Source: Strongylocentrotus droebachiensis (lineage: Eukaryota; Echinodermata; Echinoidea; Camarodonta; Strongylocentrotidae). Taken from it: a DNA stretch of 64,000 nt. Shown piece by piece: positions 35,001 to 41,700 of this stretch. How positions within the stretch are numbered: the first letter of the stretch is position 1; the number at the start of each line of letters is the position of its first letter. The stretch lies in NCBI GenBank assembly GCA_035222895.1, contig JAVYIG010002200.1, forward strand, positions 181,501 through 245,500, written 5' to 3'. The notes below the pieces were generated by a model. The model ran no database searches, was not told the DNA's origin, and saw nothing but the letters and a program-made list of their open reading frames with translations. The position numbers and the translations under genes are program-made.

Positions 35001-36223
35001 TGCACAAGCAGTGCACTCTGTGATAAACAGGTGGAAGTATTCTTTGAAAAGAGGAATCAAAGGCTATTTATGTAGCACCTTCATCGCTGTGGGAGTGATT
35101 ATTTGAAAATGTACAATGTGTGACCTCTTCATATTTTGAAGATCTGTGGATATTCGGGGTCATTTGGGACCGTGAACTGGCCTATTTCCATAAACTTTAG
35201 TAAAGATGAAAAGAATAAGTGGGATATGGTTTACTTCTCTGTTCTTTCTCTTCTTGCTGTCTGCGAATCAGCTCTCTGTTGCTTGGGCGGCTGTTCCTAT
35301 GGTTGTCTGTGGTTGCGGTACTGCTACTCACCATTCCCATGCATTCAATCTGGAATAGTGAAAAATAATTATGTTTTAAAGGGAGTGTAGCTTGGCAAAT
35401 ACTGGTTAATGCCAGCTATGTCTTCTTTTGGACAACTGCACTTAAGTCAGAAACTTAATCTCTACATGGTCAGCATTCGTAAAACATCTACCAAAGATTT
35501 CCTCATGCTTCGGTTTCCGTAGTTGTATTATACCGATCGGTCCTAAGTCAAGCCACAGGAAAGACATGTAGTCTCCCCAGGCTACACTCCCTTTAATAGG
35601 GAGTTTCCTACCTTTCTTTTTAAATATGGGTTAACATTAGAAAAGAAGATGAAACAAAACTGTTAGATACATGTATGCATTTTTTTTTAAAGGTGATTCT
35701 TGAGTCTAAACAAAAAACTAGGGAGAAAGAAAATGGTGCAAACATGTTTTTTTTATTCATAGTTGACAAACTGTTTCAATGTTCACTCCACTTAGAAAAT
35801 GATTACAAACAAGTTTGTAGCAGTTGTATTCTAGGCCTATAATCACGTGCCTATATACAAAAATAGAAGGTTGTCTTAAAACACTTCCAGCAATGCCATT
35901 AGATATATCCAATATTTTGTTGACCTCTTTGTGGATTGATTTTTTGAATCTGTGTGTAGTCTAAAATTCCAAATGCAGACTATTCCTCCTCTTTTTTCCC
36001 ATGTGTATGATTATCGTCCATCATCTTAAACTCGACTTGCCTCATCTTCGTCTCCATTCTTATGCCTCTGTTGAGCGCTGCCCTCTTTGCCATCTCTCTG
36101 ATTCCTCTCCCTTTGGCCGGGATTCCAAGAGGAGCAGCCCTCTCCGTCCTGCTCTGTAGGCTGGTTACTGGTATCAGCAAACGTGAGGGCCACAGGCTTA
36201 CGATGAATTCGCTTCTTACCCAT
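16652..36223 (-). CDS. UIMC1: BRCA1-A complex subunit RAP80 (UIMC1), 14 coding exons, complete
   Basis: This scaffold recruits the BRCA1-A complex (Abraxas, BRCC36, BRE, MERIT40) to K63-linked ubiquitin at DNA breaks in the nucleus. I joined 14 exons by consensus splice sites; every phase agrees and the total is 4449 nt, 1482 residues. Order: basic N-terminus; charged helix and UIM EEEEFQRALELSRQE (104-118); acidic Ser/Gly linker; two tandem 30/31-residue repeats (303-363); AIR-like block PDGVLPNAYTAVIL near 479; long Ser-rich region; zinc finger 1 (C1050, C1053, H1065, C1069); zinc finger 2 (C1236, C1239, H1251, E1255); acidic stretch; SPIKAF block and Gly/Arg/Lys-rich tail. Order and motifs match human RAP80 (719 residues), which has two UIMs; here I see only one clear UIM and twice the length. 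The ATG follows a splice acceptor, so a 5' UTR exon lies upstream. Confidence 0.92.
17689..18048. mobile_element. 360-bp palindromic MITE with 9-bp target duplication
   Basis: It starts TAGCCTATAATC and ends GATTATAGGCTA. The arms pair nearly completely around a centre TCGT|ACGA at 17864/17865, with about 8 extra bases in the right arm. The same 9 bases, GCAGGCACC, sit immediately outside both ends (17680-17688 and 18049-18057). Long inverted repeats with 9-bp duplications fit Mutator-like elements. It lies in UIMC1 intron 13. Confidence 0.85.
18250..18760. repeat. TGACCT-rich tandem repeat, family 1
   Basis: About four units of roughly 135 bp share TTTGACCTCATGACC, AAATCTAATCAGTTCATTGG, CTCTGCAAGATACATACATG, GGTTCTTGAGATAA and TTTTTGCATACATAATGAGC. 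Two units include TGACCTTTGACCTT, a direct repeat of nuclear-receptor half-sites spaced by one base. It lies in UIMC1 intron 13, next to exon 13. Confidence 0.85.
18962..19320 (-). CDS. UIMC1: UIMC1 exon 13 (second zinc finger)
   Basis: The acceptor TCTGTTACAG precedes T ACC TCC; the donor is AG|GTGCGT in phase 1. The product carries CFICNKFISKSLYQAH followed by VQNEL, matching the human second finger (EKCYLC...YQCHVDSC) but with Glu where the fourth ligand Cys should be (E1255). A Ser/Thr/Ala-rich low-complexity segment follows. Reading on past the donor would hit a stop within 14 codons, so the donor is needed to reach exon 14. Confidence 0.9.
19440..20755. repeat. TGACCT-rich tandem repeat, family 2
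   Basis: Seven units of roughly 140-165 bp (one with an internal duplication) share TTGACCTCTGTGACCCTTG, ACCTTTGACCTACGTGCTCC, AAAATCTAATCAGATTGTC, TTCCTATGGTGATACATAC and TGGTTCTTGAGATATCGCG. The array ends ACGGACGTACGGAC and GGCACCACCTTCGGTGGC. Each unit has up to four receptor half-sites. It lies in UIMC1 intron 12. Confidence 0.9.
21382..21557. mobile_element. 176-bp TA-flanked MITE
   Basis: It starts TACAGTCAAACCTGTCTATAG and ends CAGGTTCGACTGTA, with internal copies of TTTGTAGACAGGTGGTC. Terminal TA and a TIR resembling CAGTCGAACCT suggest a Tc1/mariner-type MITE. Its edge is only 7 bp beyond the donor GTAAGT of UIMC1 exon 12. Confidence 0.75.
21571..21777 (-). CDS. UIMC1: UIMC1 exon 12
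   Basis: The acceptor CTTCCCAACAG precedes A AAA CGG; the donor AC|GTAAGT ends phase 2. The product is a Ser/Pro-rich linker containing SMSHFDNVVMNMVRQNKIK and ending PKRGKWQSK. It has no known domain. It is accepted because its phase fits both neighbours and the frame is open throughout. Confidence 0.8.
22514..22870 (-). mobile_element. Truncated copy of the AAGGTAAAGACC MITE and its flank
   Basis: The sequence at 22514-22720 is a diverged reverse complement of the element at 45112-45512 (shared: ATGTGATTGCATTGTGAAAG and AAAGGTTGATCATCTAG-like blocks). The next ~100 bp (GCCATGCTTTTTAGGGAACAT onward) match, inverted, the flank just left of 45112. A larger host repeat is therefore shared at both sites. 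Confidence 0.55.
23252..23723 (-). mobile_element. TTAA MITE, family AAGGTAATACAAAG, copy 1
   Basis: Both ends read TTAAAGGTAATAC or its complement, with TTAA duplicated at the edges. The interior contains GCGCCTACGGCCGTACAATGG on the plus strand, inverted relative to copies at 33597 and 48313. It lies in UIMC1 intron 11. Confidence 0.85.
23862..24072 (-). CDS. UIMC1: UIMC1 exon 11
   Basis: The acceptor TCCAACATTAG precedes AA CCT GCA; the donor TCAG|GTGGGT ends phase 2. The product is a Pro/Arg-rich stretch (EPVRRPRPAPTPRPPSPRDR), a short helix, then an Asp-rich run followed by VIVSGEA and KRPARKQN. DDDDDVIVS resembles an inverted SUMO-interaction core, but that is a guess. Confidence 0.85.
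24709..24930 (+). mobile_element. 5'-truncated LINE fragment (end of reverse-transcriptase ORF)
   Basis: The plus frame reads GKIVGRRSRGTRRILWMDS and later RNSIIAKVKRYGTS, typical of the C-terminal end of non-LTR reverse-transcriptase proteins. The piece ends in a (GA)n tail. ACGTA directly flanks it on both sides (24704-24708, 24931-24935), so this is a recognisable insertion in UIMC1 intron 10. Confidence 0.7.
25204..25492 (-). CDS. UIMC1: UIMC1 exon 10 (first UBZ-like zinc finger)
   Basis: The acceptor TATCCTGCCAG precedes AAC TCC; the donor GCAG|GTATGA ends phase 1. An acidic linker leads to CPLCGVTF...IIEVHAAECNG, ligands C1050, C1053, H1065, C1069. The spacing C-x2-C-x11-H-x3-C and flanking residues match the human RAP80 finger (CPLC...IERHAMYCNG). 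All four ligands are present. Confidence 0.93.
25513..25845 (-). mobile_element. TTAA-edged repeat (element A), uninterrupted copy
   Basis: It begins TTAAAGGCATC and shares blocks such as ATCTGTGATATGGTGT-like, GCGCTTCAAAATGATCATGA and ATTCCTGACTGACCTAAA with the copy at 30004-31450. It lies 20 bp upstream (in transcription) of the acceptor of UIMC1 exon 10. The far end is not sharply defined. Confidence 0.7.
26292..27821 (-). CDS. UIMC1: UIMC1 exon 9 (AIR-like block and Ser-rich region)
   Basis: A 1530-bp exon, phase 0 at both ends, acceptor TTTTTCCACAG, donor ACAG|GTAAGT. It starts PNHKSPFLAPDGVLPNAYTA, matching human FCPDGVDPNQYTKVIL in the Abraxas-interacting region, then helical YQYKMRLLKAQAKQKHRL and GKPVVIGP. 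The remaining 450 residues are Ser/Thr/Asn-rich without known domains, with basic KRRSSSSDESD. This exon explains most of the extra length over the human protein. Confidence 0.92.
28421..28424 (-). CDS. UIMC1: UIMC1 candidate 4-nt microexon 8 (GAAG)
   Basis: Exon 7 ends phase 2 and exon 9 begins phase 0, so one extra nucleotide (mod 3) is required. Here CTACACAG|GAAG|GTAAGT presents a 4-nt exon with a good acceptor and perfect donor. Joining gives AGG AAG CCT (Arg-Lys-Pro) and restores frame. No longer exon fits, because no upstream AG lies near. Only a transcript can confirm it. Confidence 0.55.
28777..29112. mobile_element. TTAA MITE, family AAGGGGAATTCCACCCTG
   Basis: It starts TTAAAGGGGAATTCCACCCTG and ends CAGGGTGGAGTTCCCCTTT. 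The right edge reads TTTACA, so its TTAA has decayed. A related right-end fragment lies at 51561-51666. In UIMC1 intron 7. Confidence 0.75.
29142..29516. mobile_element. TTAA MITE, family AAGGTAAAGACC, copy 1
   Basis: The ends are TTAAAGGTAAAGACCAGT and ACTGGTCTTTACCTTTAA with TTAA at both edges. The interior matches 45112-45512, including CATCTTTCTGTGTATAGTGC. It is 30 bp from the preceding MITE. Confidence 0.85.
29696..29971 (-). CDS. UIMC1: UIMC1 exon 7
   Basis: The acceptor TGTTTGCACAG precedes T GGC AGT; the donor CCAG|GTAATA ends phase 2. The product has a basic cluster (KRTRLSLRKRKR, NLS-like), an acidic stretch and DFPQRFSDNAGVPLVDP. No known domain. Confidence 0.87.
30004..31450 (-). 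mobile_element. TTAA-edged repeat (element A), copy split by a nested insertion
   Basis: It begins TTAAAGGGATCG and follows the copy at 25513 until about 30189, then resumes at 31303 after a 1113-bp insert and continues to ATGATTGCAGCA near 31447. Its edge is 32 bp from the acceptor of UIMC1 exon 7. Confidence 0.75.
30190..31302. mobile_element. 1113-bp DNA element nested in element A, 4-bp target duplication
   Basis: Perfect 24-bp terminal inverted repeats start CAGGCACAGCGGAGC and end GCTCCGCTGTGCCTG. TGTA flanks both ends (30186-30189, 31303-31306). The related uninterrupted copy near 25695 reads ACTGTAGTGTTAT without insert. A 122-codon frame inside (30730-31098) is unrecognised. Superfamily is unassigned. 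Confidence 0.88.
31700..31850. repeat. Two poly-C runs in a C-rich block
   Basis: Runs of 13 and about 20 C sit within CCT/CCA-rich sequence immediately downstream (in transcription) of UIMC1 exon 6. Confidence 0.8.
31880..31920 (-). CDS. UIMC1: UIMC1 exon 6 (41 nt)
   Basis: The acceptor TTCTTACAG precedes CCT CAG CCT; the donor AGAGG|GTAAGT ends phase 2, encoding PQPESTHSQEEDR. It is short but has strong sites and matching phases. Confidence 0.8.
32474..32791 (-). CDS. UIMC1: UIMC1 exon 5 with a recent internal tandem duplication
   Basis: The acceptor TATCATTCTAG precedes GTC GAT; the donor TGAG|GTAAGA; phase 0 at both ends. The product contains two adjacent repeats: GSIDIFDVTEDQEELSQELY... 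(303-332) and GSIDIFDVMEDQDELAQELY... (333-363). The DNA copies are highly similar, so the duplication is recent. IDIF followed by acidic residues resembles a SUMO-interaction motif; EELxxEL resembles a degenerate UIM lacking the key Ala and Ser. Confidence 0.9.
33150..33593 (-). CDS. UIMC1: UIMC1 exon 4 (second half of UIM, acidic linker)
   Basis: Phase 0 at both ends; donor GGAG|GTGAGA. It begins RALELSRQETQ, the Ala/Ser half of the UIM, then a Gly/Asp/Ser-rich acidic linker with DSDVTDISNEEEN. The acceptor AACAG lies directly against a TTAA transposon edge. Confidence 0.9.
33597..34095 (+). mobile_element. TTAA MITE, family AAGGTAATACAAAG, copy 2
   Basis: It begins TTAAAGGTAATACAAAG and follows the copy at 48313 (GATCGTTGTCGCG, CAGCTACCATTGTACGGCCG). 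The right end has diverged, so the boundary near 34095 is approximate. Its left TTAA overlaps the acceptor region of UIMC1 exon 4. Confidence 0.8.
34529..34557 (-). CDS. UIMC1: UIMC1 exon 3 (29 nt, acidic half of UIM)
   Basis: The acceptor TCATTGCAG precedes TC AAG AAA; the donor TCAA|GTAAGT. It encodes KKQEEEEFQ, which joins RALELSRQE of exon 4 to make a full UIM consensus (acidic run, hydrophobic, x2, Ala, x3, Ser, x2, acidic). Confidence 0.9.
35235..35349 (-). CDS. UIMC1: UIMC1 exon 2
   Basis: The acceptor TTTTCACTATTCCAG precedes ATT GAA TGC; the donor AGAA|GTAAAC ends phase 1, matching exon 3. It encodes a linker ending RELIRRQQEEKEQR, a charged helix running into the UIM. The acceptor choice is the least certain of the gene, but it is the one that keeps frame with exon 1. 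Confidence 0.7.
35376..35596. mobile_element. TTAA MITE, family AAGGGAGTGTAGC
   Basis: The ends are TTAAAGGGAGTGTAGC and GCTACACTCCCTTTAA, TTAA at both edges, 221 bp. Its edge is 26 bp upstream of the acceptor of UIMC1 exon 2. Confidence 0.82.
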
Positions 36224-36231
36224 GGCAGAAG
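36041..36231 (-). CDS. UIMC1: UIMC1 exon 1 (start codon), with a GC donor
   Basis: The acceptor TTTCTTGCAG precedes CTTCTGCC and ATG at 36221-36223. The product is MGKKRIHRKPVALTFADT onward, basic then Gln/Asp/Glu-rich, 61 residues. The donor reads GATGAG|GCAAGT, the consensus of GC-AG introns. A nearby GT would break the frame with exon 2. Upstream 5' UTR exon(s) are not identified. Confidence 0.75.
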
Positions 36232-36868
36232 CTGCAAGAAATAAATTTACATATCTGTTGGTGCATTATGAAAATAACAAATAAAAATTATAGGAAAAAA
36301 CGAGATCACAGAATCTACGCGAATAAAAAAATTGCCAATATGGGCTGTGTCTCACGAAACAGACATCATGTTAAAATGCTTGTAATAACTTTAAAACACG
36401 TTTCAATGGGATGTCGGTGAACTTGTACACTTCTGACGGTTTCATGAAACGCTGCCCTGGTGACTGGATTGGGATGTATTCATGGTCAACTCTCCAATTC
36501 GTCATGTACAAATAAATACTTCATAATTGCTGTTCTTCTCCTAAGCGCCTACTTCCTTGGAGCGCCAATAAAAAAATATGGTAGATTCACAGGGTTGTAC
36601 ATACATGTATTAACAAAAGTTCTCCAAGAAGAAAAGACCCTCCAAAATTATACATTTTGACAAAATTACATTTTAGTCACTTTGTGTGTTGGCACAAACG
36701 GGAAAGTTGTCTGGCATTAAATCATTCTGATTCAGCCAATTCGAAGTGGCAATAGGCCATAAAGATAAATACAACTTAAATAATCCATAACTTTCCCACT
36801 TTTTTGTCAGATTTCATTCAAAATTGTCAATATTTTCATAATTTCACACCCAATTCAACTGAAACTTT

Positions 36869-37448
36869 GGCGCTAGTGAAGTTCGTATCCATTTTTTTAG
36901 CAGTTTAATATCCATTCTTAGCAAAGGAATTTTTAGCCCAACTTTTTACTAATTTTAATCATAATCATATATTGCATTTTCAACCTGAATTTGGATCACA
37001 TCCGACATCAGGAAACCTCCGTTTAGGGCTTCGATGTCAACGTCGTCGCTCAGTACCGTCTCAGGGCTAGAGCTTTGCAACTCCAACTGAAGCTATCAGT
37101 CCTAAATTATGAAAAATTCTTGTATGGTTTATAAATTTATGGTATCGTGCATGCGCGTAATACCATAAACCATCCAAGAAGTTTGCATAATTTTGGACTG
37201 ATAGCTTCAGTTTGAGTTGCAAAGCTATAGCGCAGAGACGGTACTGAGAGAAGACGTCGACATCGATGCCCTATTAAAACGGAGGTTTCCCGATGTCGGA
37301 TGTGATCCAAATTCAGGTGGAAAATGAGATAGGGTCTATATGATTATGATTAAAATTAGTAAAAAATTGGGCTAAATTTCCTTTGCCAAGAATGGATATA
37401 AAACTGCTAAAAAAATGGATACGGAACTAGTCTACGTACACTAGCGCC
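36869..37448. mobile_element. 580-bp foldback element with 8-bp target duplication
   Basis: It starts GGCGCTAGTG and ends CACTAGCGCC; the arms pair over most of their length around a centre near 37158. GAAACTTT flanks both ends (36861-36868, 37449-37456). The 8-bp duplication suggests hAT, P or Merlin type; the superfamily is not determined. It is about 0.6 kb upstream of the UIMC1 start. Confidence 0.85.
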
Positions 37449-37456
37449 GAAACTTT

Positions 37457-38775
37457 TTATTCATCTTCCGATAGGTGGTACATGTATCTGATTTATGAAA
37501 TTTTACTTTACTAAGGTCACACCATCCATGACAGACTCATAACTTTTTCATACAAATTTCAACTTTCTAATTCTAGACCTAGATCTAGATCTAGACCTCT
37601 TTCTTGGCCTGCGCCTTGAAAATCAATAGGCAGTAGGGGCGCTGGTCCGAGAATGAGGATCGTCCTCATAAACAAGGATATCCTCATAAACGAGGACAAA
37701 ATGCGTCCTCAAAAATAAGGGTCGTCTGCATTCTCGAGGACGTTTTTTTTCATCGGTCTAGATCTATTTCTAACTAGACTAGATCTAAGTAAAAGTTTAA
37801 ACATTTTCATTTTCATTTTCTCAAATTAGAAAAAATATTTTCATGATTTTAATGCAAATTTTATTATCGACATGCGACATGATTGATTGATCATCAGAAT
37901 TTGCAGAAGTCAGACAGAAGAATTTACACTGACCTTATTTAGTATAGTATCTGGAGTCAAAATACAACGTACAATTCCATTATTAGTTTGGTTTAACTTT
38001 TAAGGAATGATTTTACAAATGTAGTCTCAGATTCTGTGCACAGCCCCAGTGAGTTCCAATTCCCATATTCGTGCTGAAATCCCAAAGCAAAACATCGTTT
38101 GTGTGCACATTTACACATGGCAAAGGATTCGTTCCAAATCCATATCGCCCCCGCAAATCTCGGAATCCAGAAAAATCGTCCCGGTCACACCGTCCGTTGC
38201 GTTTTTTTTAATGAATTATTAATCAAGTTGCATATCACATACGGGCCACTTCTGTAAATGCAAAGAGGTAAAATGAAATTATAAAATGGCAAAAAGACAA
38301 TAGTAAAGACTTGACAGGATGACCCATGAAAGCTGAAAAGATAATTTACATTGGTTATGATTGGTATCCAATCCCGGTATAATCAAATTCAAGAAAATAA
38401 AAGCACAAACAAGATAGACCTTTTAATACTTTGAGAATAACAACATAAAAAGAAATAACACTAATCACATTCTTTAGGAAGTTAATCAATTTTCAAGTAA
38501 TACATTTAAAAAAAACTATAGCCTAGGTCCCGGGAGCGATTAGTTCAAGATGATCGTCACGAGCGTAAGAAAATGTAATTTTCCTTTTCCTCCTTGAAAT
38601 TCACATAACATGGGTCCTGTCAGATCATTATAGAAAATAATCATCTCTTTCTTTCACAATTTTATAGAATTTGTTTCTTACTGTTCTATTTTCATCCGAA
38701 GTCTTTGTATGCACATGCCAGACAACTCTTCGGCAACTGTGTATGTGTGAATTACCTTCTTTTTCTCATTTTTAT

Positions 38776-38777
<2 letters not shown>
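37457..38777. other. Upstream region between divergent genes
   Basis: No coding exon is recognised. This stretch may hold the UIMC1 promoter and 5' UTR exon, but I see no decisive element. Repeated GAGGAC and TCCTCATAAAC motifs occur at 37655-37740. Confidence 0.4.
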
Positions 38778-38817
<40 letters not shown>

Positions 38818-38910
38818 TTGTCTTTCTCTGTCTTTCCTGATTCCTCTGCCCCTCCATCTTTTTTTATTTACCTTATTTTCTCTTCATGTTCTCCTTTTTC
38901 TTCCGTCGCA

Positions 38911-38948
<38 letters not shown>

Positions 38949-39182
38949 TTGTCTTTCTCTGTCTTTCCTATTTCTCTGACCCTCCACCTTCTTTTATTTT
39001 CTCTTTATTTTCTACTTTTTCTTCCGTCGCTCTCCGCCTCTCTCTCCTCCCTTTTTAAAGGCCTCCCCAAGAAAGCCCTATAGGGCGCATTGCGCATAGC
39101 TTGGGATGGGTTAGGGTTATTTTTGGTTTTATTCCTCTCTCTTCTTTTTCCTCTTTTACACTTTCTTTTCTTTTTTTCTTCT

Positions 39183-39213
<31 letters not shown>

Positions 39214-39362
39214 GTCTCCCCCCTTGTTTTAAAGGCCGCCCCAAGAAAGCCCTATAGGGCGCACTGTTGCGCATATAGCTTGGGATGGGTTAGGGTTAAT
39301 AGTTGGTCCTATTCCTCTCTTTTTTTCTCTCTTTTACCTTTCTTTTGTTCTTTTTTCTTCCG

Positions 39363-39398
<36 letters not shown>

Positions 39399-39720
39399 CT
39401 TTTTTTAAAAGGCCGCCCAAGAAAGCCCTAGGGCGCATTGCGCAGGGAAAAAATTAATATTTATTTTTCGGGGGCTACTTTTCAACCTTGCCTGCATGAA
39501 AATAACATTCTAAAATTTGTTTTGCATTGAACTCTATGCAAATTTAAGGGGCTCTTTTCTGATTTTCGGGGGCTCTTTTGGGCATTTCGGGGGCTATTTC
39601 GCCCTAAGCCCCCGTGTATTTTTTTCACTGGCATTGCGCATATAGCTTGGGATGGGTTAGGGTTACTTTTGGTTCTATTTCTCTCTCAGGCTTCTTTTTT
39701 CTCTTTTACACTTTCTTTTC
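38778..39720. repeat. CT minisatellite with long units
   Basis: Two related unit types alternate (CT)n with TTTTTCTTCCGTCGC. The second type adds AAAGGCCGCCCCAAGAAAG, CCCTATAGGGCGCATTGCGC and TAGCTTGGGATGGGTTAGGG. The second-type core recurs at about 39057, 39232 and 39409 (period about 175 bp). The last unit is split by a hAT-type MITE and resumes at 39631. Confidence 0.85.
39443..39630. mobile_element. 188-bp hAT-type MITE, 8-bp target duplication, copy 1
   Basis: It begins CAGGGAAAAAAT and ends ATTTTTTTCACTG. GCATTGCG flanks both sides (39435-39442, 39631-39638), interrupting a minisatellite unit whose intact neighbours show the empty site. 8-bp duplication and CAG termini fit hAT. The second copy is at 62738-62924. 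Confidence 0.92.
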
Positions 39721-41455
39721 TTTTCTTTTTGCTTCCGTCGCGCTCTCTTCCCCCATTTTTTTGTTTGGTCGCCCAAAAAAGGGGAGCGGCCGATTTGCCA
39801 CCCCTGGATCCATCACTGCTTATCACTGATTTAAATTCCGGAAAAGCGTAGGGGGGGGGGCCGGGGGTCGGGATCCCGTTGATTAGTTTCATGTAAAACG
39901 TCCCACTAAACTCAATAGTATACAACTCCATATTTATTACCGGACCAAAATTGAATCATTTGCATTTGGTAAACAAAGATATAGGCCCAATCAAATTAAT
40001 GTAAGTGTATGTGCCATAGAAAAATTATGATTCGCGCACAGCAATCAATATTGACAGCTGATCTTCCTCCGTAATTAGATTGCCAGTTGTTATGCGTGTA
40101 CTATAATCAGGCAAAAATATTTTCTACTTTAGAATCTGAATTTTCCTTACATTTTTAGAAGACTTCTGCCTTTAAAAAGTTTAGCCATCATTACTACTCG
40201 ACTTTCTTTCTTTTTTTATTTCAAAATTCAAGGCGGGGCACATATGGAAACGTTGTATCATCCGCTCAATCTGACTTGCGTGCATAGAACAAAATTAATA
40301 AGCATTTTTCCATGAAAAAGTGAATTTTTATCAAATCTGCGTTTCTTTCCAGCATTGGGGCGCCCGGAAGTCACTCGGGTAACATTCCATAAAGTATAAT
40401 ATAAAAAGACCATATGCAAATTGTCTGTACTTTTGTCGGAAAAAATGTATTTATCCAGCACAATGTCGTTTTTTTTTTGCGTTGGAGAAGAGCAAATAGC
40501 GAGTTTCAATCACACTTTGGCAGCTCTCGCAAGCTCTCACTCGTTTCACCGTGGTCAAGCGACTTTGGGGCAAGCGGTTAATGAAAATACTAATCGTTAG
40601 CTTTCTTTTGGTATTAAACTTGTTTTGATTGATTGTATAATTTTGTCGGAATAAAGGAAACAAAAAGGCTTGACCAATAACTTATCAGCGTCTGAATTGA
40701 CCTTTTGACCTTGAATTCCCTGATGCAAGCGCACATAAACAGGTTCTAATAAATCGGTGTCTTTTATCGTAAAACGCTACACTTTCACAATGTTTATACA
40801 TCTTTTTTTAATTATTAGTAAGATATAATATATTTTGTCGGAGATCACTGGAGTTTTGGGTTTTATTTCATGATTAATTTTAAAATAAGAGCCATTTTAC
40901 TGTATTAATATACTGGATCGTACCACTATAGTCGCAGGGTAAAAAGATGCATTTTCCAACCGCGCGAAATTTAATTTACGTTCCGACATTCTGTTAAATG
41001 GGTTCGTGTTGTTAACAATCCACTGCTTTCTGCTCCACCAAACGTCCACATGCGGAGTCTTTTATCAACTAAATTATTCAAATGTATGGATGCTTCCTTC
41101 CCAGGTGTTTGGTGGTGTTTAATGTATTTCATTCACCTGTTATTATTCTTTGTACGCCAATTGTTAGAATACAAAATGCATTTTGGTTTTCTAGTTTCAT
41201 TCAATAAGTAAGTCAATAAAAGAGTATGTTCTGCACAATAAAAACAATGTGTGTCCCCATTGTACAATGTGTGTAATGTGTCCCCTCATTTCGTAATAGT
41301 TAATTTACCCATTCACATAATAGAACTGCCTGCCCGATGAAGCCATGCATGGCCCGTGACCGCTGAGCACTCAACACCGTGTGGGAGTCAGTTTTTTGTT
41401 AACTTCTTTTATGAGACAAATCAAAGCAAACGTTTCATATGCTCCCCCTCCCCTC
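39721..41455. other. Intergenic DNA, nothing recognised
   Basis: AT-rich sequence with no domain-like open frame and no shared repeat noticed. Confidence 0.45.
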
Positions 41456-41700
41456 CCCCCCCCCCCCCCACCCTGCGTTGAACATATTTTTTGTGCATGT
41501 CATTACCTTCGGATCACCGCCTTTTGGTTCACGCAAGATGTTCATATGAACCCAGTGCCCCCCCCCCCCCAATTCCGGGACTTAGGGGGGGGGGGGGGCG
41601 GGGGGGGGGGGGGCGGGGGGGGGGTGTTTTCAAAAGGAGGGAAATGCATATACGCGTACCCTAAATAACACTGAGTGGGGGGGGGGGGGGGACCCAGTGG
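41456..41700. repeat. Poly-C and poly-G cluster
   Basis: C runs (41456-41470, 41559-41571) are followed by long G runs (41585-41632, 41676-41691). C and G runs can pair into a hairpin around CCCAATTCCGGG, and the G runs meet the four-tract rule for G-quadruplexes. Exact lengths may be assembly-sensitive. Confidence 0.85.

Noticed and set aside
39110..39665. GGGTTAGGGTTA considered as interstitial telomere repeat
   Set aside because: Only one or two TTAGGG steps per unit, as part of a longer minisatellite unit.
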